Part shown: piece after piece, positions 16,750-22,927 of the stretch
Numbering within the stretch: position 1 is the stretch's first letter
How the letters are laid out: every line of letters starts with the position of its first letter
Translations under genes and position numbers: made by a program
Notes under the pieces: model-generated
Told to the model about the DNA's origin: nothing
Seen by the model: only the letters and a program-made list of their open reading frames with translations
Databases searched by the model: none
Assembly (NCBI GenBank): GCA_008729055.1
Contig: SDUX01000064.1
Span: 1 to 22,927 of the forward strand
Direction: 5' to 3'
Length of the DNA stretch: 22,927 nt
Source: Pyropia haitanensis
Lineage: Eukaryota > Rhodophyta > Bangiophyceae > Bangiales > Bangiaceae

Positions 16750-18060
16750 GGCGGGCCACGCGGCGGGCCGGCAGCGCGGGCGCCGCTGCGGCGGCCGCCG
16801 CCGCGAGGGCGGCCGCCGCGGCGGGTGGCTGGCCGGCAATCGCGGCGGCGAGCAGCGCCGACGCCGCGACGAGCGGCGGCGGCGGCTTGCGTCGATGCGG
16901 CCGCCGCGTGGGCGACGGCGGCGGCGCGCGCGTCAGCGGCGGCGGCGACGGCGGCGGCGGGGGTGGCGCGCCATCGGCGCAGTCGAGGAACGGCCGCAGC
17001 GGCAGCTGGGGCGGTGACGGTGGCGACGGGTGCAGAGCGGGCAGGGGCACCACCGGTGGCGGCGGTGGCAGTGGCGGCGGCGGTGGTGGGGGCGGCGGCG
17101 GCGGCGGCGGCGCAGTCCCGGGCGGCGCCAACTGGACGACCGCGCGTGGCGGTGGCAATCGCGGCGGCGGCGGCGCGGGTCGCGGCGGCGGCGCCAGCTG
17201 AGGCGGCGGCACAGGTTGCGGCGGCGGCGGCGGCGGCTGCGGCAGCGCCAATGGCGTCGAAGCGAGCAGGGGCACTGGCGGGATTAACGGCTGGGCGCCG
17301 AGCGGCAGCTCGGGCGCCGTTGTCGGGGGCAGGGCTCCGTCGGCAGCAACGGGGGGTGGGGGGGGCACAGGGATTGGGGGCGGTGGCGACGTCGCCGCCG
17401 TCTCGCCTTCCTGCGCGCCGGCCGCCGCCGACGATGCCGCTGCCGCCGCCGCTGCCGTTACCGCTGCCGCCGCCGCCGCCGCCGTCCGCGCCCGCAACGA
17501 CCGCCGCGGCGTCGGGGACGACGAAGGGGAAGCGGCGGACCGCCCCGCTCCCCCCCCTCCCCCCCCCTCCCCCCTCCTCCGACCAGCGGCACCCGCGCGG
17601 CGCGGCCGCTTCGCGGGCCCTGCCGACAGGGGAGACGCCGCCGCCCGCTGCCGGCGGCCCCGACGCCGCGTTGACGGCCGCGTCACGCGTGCCGAGGACG
17701 CGGGCGACCAGGGCGGCGACGGCGGCGACGGGCTCCGCGCGGCCAGTGGGGGGGGGCCACGGGCGGGGCAGCCCGAGGTGGCGACGGCGACGGCACCCGC
17801 GCGGGGCTGCCGCCGTCGGGCGAGACGGGCGGGGCGGCCGCCACGGCCGGCGGCACGGGCGGAGCGGTCGCCACGGCGACCGCGGGCGGCCGCGCTCAGC
17901 CGAGCGCCGCCGCTGCCGCGGCGGCGACACGCACGGCCCGTCGGTGGTCCCGCTGCGGTCGAGGCAAACGCGGCCACGGGGGCGGGGGGGGGGCGGGGGG
18001 GGCGGCCGGCCAGGGCGTGCGCATGGCGCGGGGCAAACGACCGTCTTGCCGGGCGCGGGG
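16750..18060. other. GCC/GGC trinucleotide-rich tract, coding status undecided
   Basis: All six frames are open for long distances because the sequence is dominated by GCN/GGC triplets, read as poly-Ala, poly-Pro or poly-Gly according to frame. On the minus strand, segments such as VAAVAALVARVLGTRDAAV and RRFPFVVPDAAAVV look more like real protein than the plus-strand frames do, so a minus-strand Ala/Pro-rich gene is possible. No domain is recognisable and no promoter was seen. Confidence 0.4.
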
Positions 18061-18077
18061 GTGAGGGGGGGGGGGGG

Positions 18078-18124
18078 GGAAGAAACAGACGAATAGAAAG
18101 GGAGGGGAAGAAACAGACGAATAG
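18078..18124. repeat. 28-bp tandem repeat with 19-bp exact core
   Basis: GGAAGAAACAGACGAATAG occurs exactly at 18078-18096 and 18106-18124. The 28-base period is not a multiple of three, which argues that the overlapping long open frames here are not translated. Confidence 0.8.
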
Positions 18125-18798
18125 GGGGGAGGGGGGGGTAGGACGGGCGTGGCCGCGTGGGTCGCAGCGGGCTGGAAGCACGCGGCGCAGCGGGGACGGC
18201 CGGCCCGGACCAATTTTTTTTTTGGCCTAACCGGGAGCTACGCGAAATGGCAATCTGAGCCGCTGCGTCGACGTCGGCAGCACATCTCGAGGCGGCGGGC
18301 CCCGTCGATGCCTTGTCACCAAACAAGAGCGGCCGCCGGCCGCCCACCGCGGGGTGCGAGTCACTGCCGGCACCCCTCCGACCCCCCCGCTCCCCACCCC
18401 CACCGCCACCTCCACCCATACTCCCACTGTCACGTCCCCCCTCTGTCCCGTCCCACATCCCGCCGCCATCCCCCCCCCCCCCCCCCCCCCCGCGCCCCGC
18501 GAGGCCGCGGCCATGCGCGCCGCCTTAACCCCCCCCCCCCGTCGCGTCGTCGGCGCCCGGCGACGCGCCCCGCCGGCCGGCCGCCACTCGCGGCGGTGGC
18601 GGCCGGCCAGCCGGGGCCCGCGTGTGCGTCGGAGGAGGGGGGGTGGGGGAAGCTTTCGGATGACGAGTGGTGCGTTGGGGGGGGTTGCGACGACGCGGGC
18701 GGCTGGAGCCCCGGCGGCGCCGCCGCGCCCACCGTCGGGGACCTGCTGCGGCTGCTCCCCCCCCCCCCCCCCTGACGCGGCGGCCTACCCCATAGAAA
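18125..18798. other. No gene recognised; poly-C tracts and one coding-like patch
   Basis: The stretch holds a T9-10 run at 18214-18223 and C runs near 18470-18490 and 18760-18772. A plus-strand patch reading SDDEWCVGGGCDD...GDLLRLLPPP ends at a C run, but no domain, start or promoter supports a gene. Confidence 0.35.
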
Positions 18799-18970
18799 TC
18801 AGCAAGCGGCTGCTGCCGACGCCCGCACCGCCGGCTGCACAAACACGTACAAAAAGGAGACGTAGATGGACAGCAGCGTCTGGACGACGAGGAAAGACGC
18901 GGTCACCGCCGGCCGGGTGAGCCCAAGCAGTAGCGACGCGCCGCCAATGACGAGGCCCGCCAGCGGTGAT
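18799..18970 (-). CDS. Exon of an unidentified membrane protein (C-terminal)
   Basis: The frame ends at TGA 18799-18801 and encodes two adjacent hydrophobic segments, LAGLVIGGASLLLGL and TASFLVVQTLLSIYVSFLYV, followed by a short Ala-rich tail. Third positions are almost all G or C and the residue mix is unlike the surrounding low-complexity shadows, so I take it as real coding sequence. Upstream the frame runs into the poly-G tract (read as poly-Pro), so the exon probably begins near a splice acceptor such as GTCCAAG around 18972-18978. The preceding exons were not resolved. I could not assign a transporter family. Confidence 0.45.
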
Positions 18971-18990
18971 GGTCTTGGACCGCCGGGCGT

Positions 18991-18991
<1 letters not shown>

Positions 18992-19026
<35 letters not shown>

Positions 19027-19178
19027 GGTGCCTTCTGAGAGCACGGCAGGCCGACGCCAGCGTCACGCCCGTCGAAGCACGTCTTGCAGCCTACTACCAC
19101 AGGAAAAAAGCGCAGCCTCCACGTGATGAAAACGAGGGGAAAGGGGGGGGCGGGGTAGGGGGGGGGGGGGCGCGGGGT

Positions 19179-19214
<36 letters not shown>

Positions 19215-19236
19215 CGGGGGGGGGGGGGGGGGGGGG
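18992..19236. repeat. Extreme poly-G tracts (33, 35 and 21 bases)
   Basis: Uninterrupted Gs occupy 18992-19024 (33), 19180-19214 (35) and, after one C, 19216-19236 (21). A further run of 13 lies at 19158-19170. Such tracts can form G-quadruplexes, and their lengths are rarely reliable in assembled sequence. Confidence 0.9.
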
Positions 19237-19361
19237 TGGGGTGCGGGGGGGGGTGGTGGACACTCTCGCCGGCCATCGGTGTCGTTCACTCGTACTCCCA
19301 TCGAAGTGAGGCACAAACGAAAATATGATCAATCTACCTAGAGGCCGATCCCTCCTACATA

Positions 19362-20243
19362 CTACCACGAGATGAGCTCCTCACCCCAGCCAGGACGCCC
19401 CTGGGGGTTAGTCCTTACCGTCGGCCCCTCGCTCTCTCGACTCACCCTATCGTAATACCAATAATCAGTAGAAAACTCCCGCCCCCCCTCCAAACGGTGC
19501 TCCCACAGCCATCTAGCCAAATGATTGGCCCGAGACTCAAACGCCGGAGGGACGTACGTCGTCCCAACCACAAAGGCGTCTGGGTTAAACCTAATCAAGC
19601 GCAACGCCGGCTTAGCGTAGTTCTCAAATGAGGCTCGCATCACCACCTCCCTGGAGATCTCAGACTCACGTGGATACAGACGGTGAGCTGATTCGTCCAC
19701 CTCCAAAATAAACCAACCCCCCCGAACAGCCAACACAAAATCCGCACGCAAAGCCCCCCCACGCTCCTGGAACGACCATTGGGCTCGGTAAGTCCCAACT
19801 TCGGGGTGGCCGGTCCACGAAGTCATGGGCCGCCACCCCGCCGACTCCAAAAACGATTTTACCTTGACCTCGAAGCCATTCTTGAAAACCAACCCGTGGG
19901 CTTCGCGCTCGTGCGTCATCCGCGCGGATCGGCCCTTGTAGCGCCGGGGGCACTGAGTACAGCGCTCAGCCCCCGTCCGGATGGCCTCTTGGTGAGCCGC
20001 GACCGCCCCGGCGTCGGGCGCGGTGCGGGCGACCGTGGCGGGCGCGCCACAGAGGGCCACCGCCGCCGCCACGGCTGCAGCCAACGACGCCTCCTCGTCG
20101 ATGGCGTGCGACCCCTCCGTAGCGCGGCCGCCGGCGTCCGCATCAGTCGTCCGCCGGGAGCGCATGGCCGCCATATTCCGACGAACCTGCTCACGGCGCC
20201 GAGCCAGCTTCTCCTCCGGCGTCAGGTTCAGCTTCTTGCCCAT
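19362..20243 (-). CDS. C2H2 zinc finger fused to a Vsr/DUF559-like PD-(D/E)XK nuclease
   Basis: An intact 293-residue ORF from ATG 20241-20243. A basic helix (LTPEEKLARRREQVRRNMAA, residues 7-26) opens the protein. An Ala-rich linker is followed by one C2H2 finger with C95, C98, H111 and H116 (CX2CX12HX4H). Residues 120-250 form an endonuclease-like domain: E125 in NGFEVKVKSFL, D168 in RADFVLAV, then FILEVDESAH with E181 and D183, a helix with R198, and LRLIRFNPDAF. The order E...D...ExD-x(2-3)-H...R...RF matches the Vsr/DUF559 type of PD-(D/E)XK fold, seen in DNA repair enzymes, homing-type nucleases and large DNA viruses. It probably nicks or cuts DNA; the finger and basic helix would supply binding. 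Composition is more balanced than the flanks and a TATA box lies upstream, as expected for a mobile or acquired gene. No second open frame is linked to it. Confidence 0.6.
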   Translation of the reverse strand: MGKKLNLTPEEKLARRREQVRRNMAAMRSRRTTDADAGGRATEGSHAIDEEASLAAAVAAAVALCGAPATVARTAPDAGAVAAHQEAIRTGAERCTQCPRRYKGRSARMTHEREAHGLVFKNGFEVKVKSFLESAGWRPMTSWTGHPEVGTYRAQWSFQERGGALRADFVLAVRGGWFILEVDESAHRLYPRESEISREVVMRASFENYAKPALRLIRFNPDAFVVGTTYVPPAFESRANHLARWLWEHRLEGGREFSTDYWYYDRVSRESEGPTVRTNPQGRPGWGEELISW

Positions 20244-20412
20244 AATGGCGTCGGCGTGTGGCGGGGTATAGGGCGGGGGGTGGGGGGCGGAGCAGGTCGT
20301 GGGTGGGTCCAGAGGTAAAAGGGGAGGTACTGGGGTGGTGGGGAGGCCGTGGTGGGAGCTGTGGACGGTTGCCGACTCAGTGGTGGGGGTCTGGGGGGCG
20401 GCAAGCGCCTTT

Positions 20413-20419
20413 TTTTATA
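20413..20419 (-). promoter_or_regulatory. TATA box (TATAAAA) of the finger-nuclease gene
   Basis: The minus strand reads CGTATAAAAAAAGG. A start near 20385 gives a C-rich leader of about 140 bases to ATG 20243. Directly upstream lies the 14-bp palindrome GAAAAAATTTTTTC (20421-20434), flanked by GGCAAG and CTTGCC arms. Confidence 0.55.
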
Positions 20420-20454
20420 CGAAAAAATTTTTTCCTTGCCTTCCTCGGCGCCGT

Positions 20455-20671
20455 TTGTCCGCCTACCGGGCCAATACATGAATATTTGTAACTCTTTTCA
20501 TCTTCTATGCGTGGCTTCATCAGTTTCGAGTACCCAATGACTTCTGTCATCACCATTCCATGGTTCTGCCTCATTGTTCCAAAGAACAGATCGAACAGAT
20601 GTAGTTGGTTGTTCAAAACTGACACGGTATGGTAATTTCAGGGTTGAAAATTTGACATGATTGGAGGTTTT
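20455..20671. other. AT-rich block of foreign composition
   Basis: About 215 bases of balanced to AT-rich sequence sit between the nuclease promoter and the kinesin fragment, in a context that is otherwise GC-saturated. On the minus strand one frame is coding-like (NNQLHLFDLFFGTMRQNHG, MVMTEVIGYSKLMKPR) but unrecognised. The border with the kinesin frame at about 20671 is sharp. It may be an inserted transposon fragment, organelle DNA or an assembly join. Confidence 0.5.
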
Positions 20672-21151
20672 CAGGAGGAGCTCGTCGGCAGCCGCCGCCG
20701 TCGCGGCGGCCGCAAAAAGCCCCTTGATGACCCCCCCCACGAGCCCCCCGTTGGTGGCACCGCCACCCCATCCTCCCCGTCCCCCCCCCCCCCACCCCCC
20801 CATCAACGCGGTCGTCTTGCCCGACCCGCTCGCCCCCACCGCCAGCACCGTCGCGTCGGCCCCCCCCGCAACAGCCGCCACCGCCGGCGCACCCGCCGCC
20901 GCGTACAGCGCCGCCGTGCCGCCCGTAATGACCGCGTCGACGGCGTGGCGGCGGCCCGCCGCGGCGGCCGCCGCCGCCGCCGCCGCGACGCGGGCCGCCG
21001 AGACCGGTGGCGGTGGGCCTGAGGGGGGGGGGGGCGGCGGCAGCCACACCACACCGGCGCGCCGCCGTTGGGGGGGGGCGCTCAATGCGCAGCGGTGGGT
21101 CGGCGGGGTGCGGGTGGGGGTGCACCCCGCACGACGGCGGTGACCGCCCAT
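20672..21151 (-). pseudogene. Kinesin motor domain fragment (N-terminal part of the head)
   Basis: The frame from ATG 21149-21151 encodes HAVDAVITGGTAALYAAAG, then VAGGADATVLAVGASGSGKT, TALMGG, and GLVGGVIKGLFAAA. These correspond in order to the kinesin head segment with F-D-VF, ALY, the GyN-tilAYGQTGSGKT P-loop (20810-20836), TM-G and the GiipR-LF helix. The P-loop lysine and threonine are intact, but the usual GQT is GAS. The motor stops after about 110 residues, before switch I and II and the microtubule-binding loops, where the AT-rich block begins. It is therefore a first exon or a truncated copy. An upstream frame from ATG 21950 supplies Ala- and Pro-rich sequence that could be the N-terminus if the polypurine tract is an intron. 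Confidence 0.55.
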
Positions 21152-21195
21152 GGGGGGGGGGGGGGGGCATCGTGCGCCGCCCGTCGCGGCGGTTG

Positions 21196-21219
21196 CCCGT
21201 AACGGTCCCCGTAACGGTC
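21196..21219. repeat. Two tandem 12-bp repeats
   Basis: CCCGTAACGGTC is repeated exactly twice (21196-21207, 21208-21219) just before the polypurine tract. Each unit contains the dyad GTAAC/GGT. Confidence 0.8.
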
Positions 21220-21227
21220 CCGGGGGG

Positions 21228-21405
21228 TGAGGTGGGGGGGGGGGGGGGGGAGAGGGGGGAGGAAGAGGAGAGAGCGAGGGAGGGAGGAGGAGGGGGGAGG
21301 ACGAGGAGAGAGTGGGGGGGAGGGGGGAGGGAGGGTGGGGGGGAGGAGGGGGGGGACGAGGGGAGAGTGGGGGGAGGGGAGAGGGAGGGAGGCGGGGAGG
21401 ACGGC
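21228..21405. repeat. Long G/A polypurine tract
   Basis: About 175 bases are almost pure G and A on the plus strand, with only scattered C or T, built from GGGAGGA, GAGAGAG and poly-G pieces. On the minus strand it is a polypyrimidine tract that could be an intron of the kinesin-like gene. Mirror-like purine tracts of this kind can form triplex DNA and G-quadruplexes. Confidence 0.8.
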
Positions 21406-21844
21406 CAAGTGGAGATTGCGGGGGGTGTGGGGCGAGGGGCGGCAGGGCAAGACGGGCGCCGCGGCCAAAGGATCAACCGCGGCACACGGCGTGGCACGGC
21501 CACGGGGGGTGGCGAGAGGGCGGCCGCGCCGGGAGGGCGGGGGGGAAGCGTGGGAGGGGGACGGACGCCGCCGACGCGGCGGATCCGTCGCCGCCCCGCG
21601 CTGGCCACACCCCCGACCCACGTGGGGCGCCCGCCGCCGCCGCCGCGCGGCCGCCGCCGCGCGGCCGCCCGGAGGTGCGCGAGGTCACCCGCCGCCGCCG
21701 CCGCGGCCGCCCGCCGCCGACGCGGCGCGCCGGTGGCGGCAACCGCCGCCGCCGCGGCCGCCGCCGCCGCCGCCGCCGCAGCCGCGAGCAGCGGCGGTGG
21801 CGGCGGGACTGGCTCTACCCCCGCGGCCGCCGCGGCGGCGGTGG

Positions 21845-21865
21845 CAGCAGCAGCAGCAGCAGCAG
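21845..21865 (+). repeat. (CAG)7 microsatellite
   Basis: Seven perfect CAG units lie within GCC/GGC-rich sequence. They encode Gln, Ala or Ser runs on the plus strand; in the minus-strand frame from ATG 21950 they read as Ala. Confidence 0.85.
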
Positions 21866-21950
21866 CGGGGTGCGCGGCGGCCGCGGGGGGGGCCGCCGCC
21901 TCTGCCCGAGTGGCCGCCGTAGCCGGGGGGAGTCGTCGGATGGTAGGCAT

Positions 21951-22927
21951 CGCCTCATGCAGAAACGCCAAGAGGCGTCGTCCGCCCGCGCGTCAGGCGG
22001 CAGGCAAGCTGAGGAGCCGCGCGCGCGGAAACGCGCTACGGGTTGGTATGGAACGCGGCGGGACGAATGGGCGGCGAGCGGGGCGGTGGCGGAGACCCGG
22101 GCGCGGACCAAGCGGCGGCGGCGGCACTCCCCCCAGGGGGCGGCCGAGCCTGTGGGGGTGGGTGGGGCCTCTGATCGGGTGCCGGAAAGCCCAGTGTGGG
22201 CGCGACGCGGGACGCTCTGGCGCGGCTGATGCCTGGGCCTGTCGCTCGCCGCTGATCTCACGCGATGCGCGCGCGGGGCGGCCACCGCCGCGTGCGGCCG
22301 GTAGGACCATGCAGGCGGGATAAGGACGACCGCCACGGGTCCGGCCAGGTGGACTGAGGGCATACCGGACGAGCACGCAGCAGGAGAATCACGTTCAGAG
22401 TCGGCGGCTGCACCGGTGGGCGAGAGCGTCGGGCGGGGGCCGGTCGTGGCGCGCCGGAAGTCAACCCACGAGGGGATCGGGGCCCGACTGCATTCGCCGT
22501 GCACGCTAGGATAACACGGAAGCGCCGGCGGGGGGAGACGGAAGGGGGGCGGAGGGAGGCGGGGGGGGGCGTTTGGTGGGGGTGGCGCGTTTGGCCGTGC
22601 GGGCGGTAACCCAGGCTGGAACGCGCGGCCTGGGCGGTGTGCTGCGGTTGGTTGTTGGGCATGTGGTGGCGCTCTGGTGCGCTGTGCGGAGATGCGACAG
22701 GCGTACCGGCACCCGGCGACGGCGAACGGAGTGAACGGCGACGGTGAAGCGGCGACGGTGAGGCGAAAACGGACGACGCGCGACCGGCACTAGGCGCCGT
22801 CCTCGGGACGCGGGCACCGGCGGCGGCGGCGGCGGCCGCGGTGGGGGGGGGGGGGGGTATCGCAACACTGTGCGACGCAGGCTGGCGTCGTGGAAGGGGG
22901 GCGGGTGCAGGGGGGGGGAAGAGGGGG
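21951..22927. other. No gene recognised at right end
   Basis: Open frames on both strands are Arg/Pro-rich and match no family. A short tandem array (CGGCGACGGTGAAG, CGGCGACGGTGAGG and a diverged third copy) lies near 22715-22765. A 13-G run is at 22845-22857. A minus-strand frame starting MPNNQPQHTAQAARSS near 22662 is the least repetitive candidate but has no supporting evidence. Confidence 0.4.

Noticed and set aside
16489..18096. Plus-strand open frame of 535 codons
   Set aside because: It is mostly poly-Ala/Gly/Arg from GCN triplets, spans a 64/63-bp tandem repeat whose units fall in different frames, and has no domain or promoter.
1..22927. CRISPR array, rRNA genes, bacterial operons or riboswitches
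   Set aside because: No regularly spaced repeat-spacer pattern, rRNA-like sequence or prokaryotic gene organisation was found; the genes and transposons are eukaryotic in type.

Overview
The window looks like nuclear DNA of a GC-rich eukaryote. Single-copy genes have GC-saturated third codon positions, long GCC/GGC trinucleotide stretches and G or C homopolymers of up to 35 bases. They carry TATA boxes and at least one very short intron, and alternate with mobile elements of visibly more balanced composition. A red alga of the Porphyra/Pyropia type fits (few introns, GC-rich genes, CACTA and Ty3 elements), but that is an inference and no species-diagnostic marker is present.

Layout. (1) 1-4211, minus strand: an uninterrupted Ty3/gypsy retrotransposon internal region, cut by the left window edge. 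Pol contains protease, RT, RNase H and integrase; gag has a zinc knuckle. Gag and pol are joined through a -1 frame overlap that contains a CCCAAAA slippery heptamer. (2) 4212-6300: retrotransposon leader, an open frame with two U1/JAZ-type C2H2 fingers, a TATA box and a cluster of hairpin-forming inverted repeats. (3) 6307-7317, minus: a small gene for a single-pass membrane protein with a 24-residue Pro/Ala repeat, a 56-nt intron and a TATA box, followed by a tRNA-like A/B-box remnant on the plus strand. (4) 7736-8870, minus: an AAA+ protein resembling ORC5. (5) 8890-12210, minus: a complete CACTA/EnSpm (Tnp2) transposase gene with its promoter and upstream repeats. (6) 12223-13430, plus: a bHLH-GAF regulator lacking its 5' end. 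(7) 13431-18780: mostly unassigned GC-rich sequence with a TATA-driven short or decayed reading frame, tandem repeats and a GGC tract. (8) 18799-18970, minus: a membrane-protein exon beside extreme poly-G runs. (9) 19362-20243, minus: a C2H2 finger joined to a Vsr/DUF559-like PD-(D/E)XK nuclease, with its own TATA box. (10) 20455-21950: an AT-rich block and a truncated kinesin motor head. (11) 22000-22927: unassigned.

The most notable points are the finger-nuclease gene, the CACTA gene lying between two divergent host genes that both lack normal 5' ends, the tight gag-pol frameshift signal with an unusual DDG protease triad, and a repeated pattern of host reading frames switching frame, in one case demonstrably by one base in a G run. 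There is no sign that the genes form one operon-like system. The window reads as a transposon-rich stretch of a eukaryotic chromosome.
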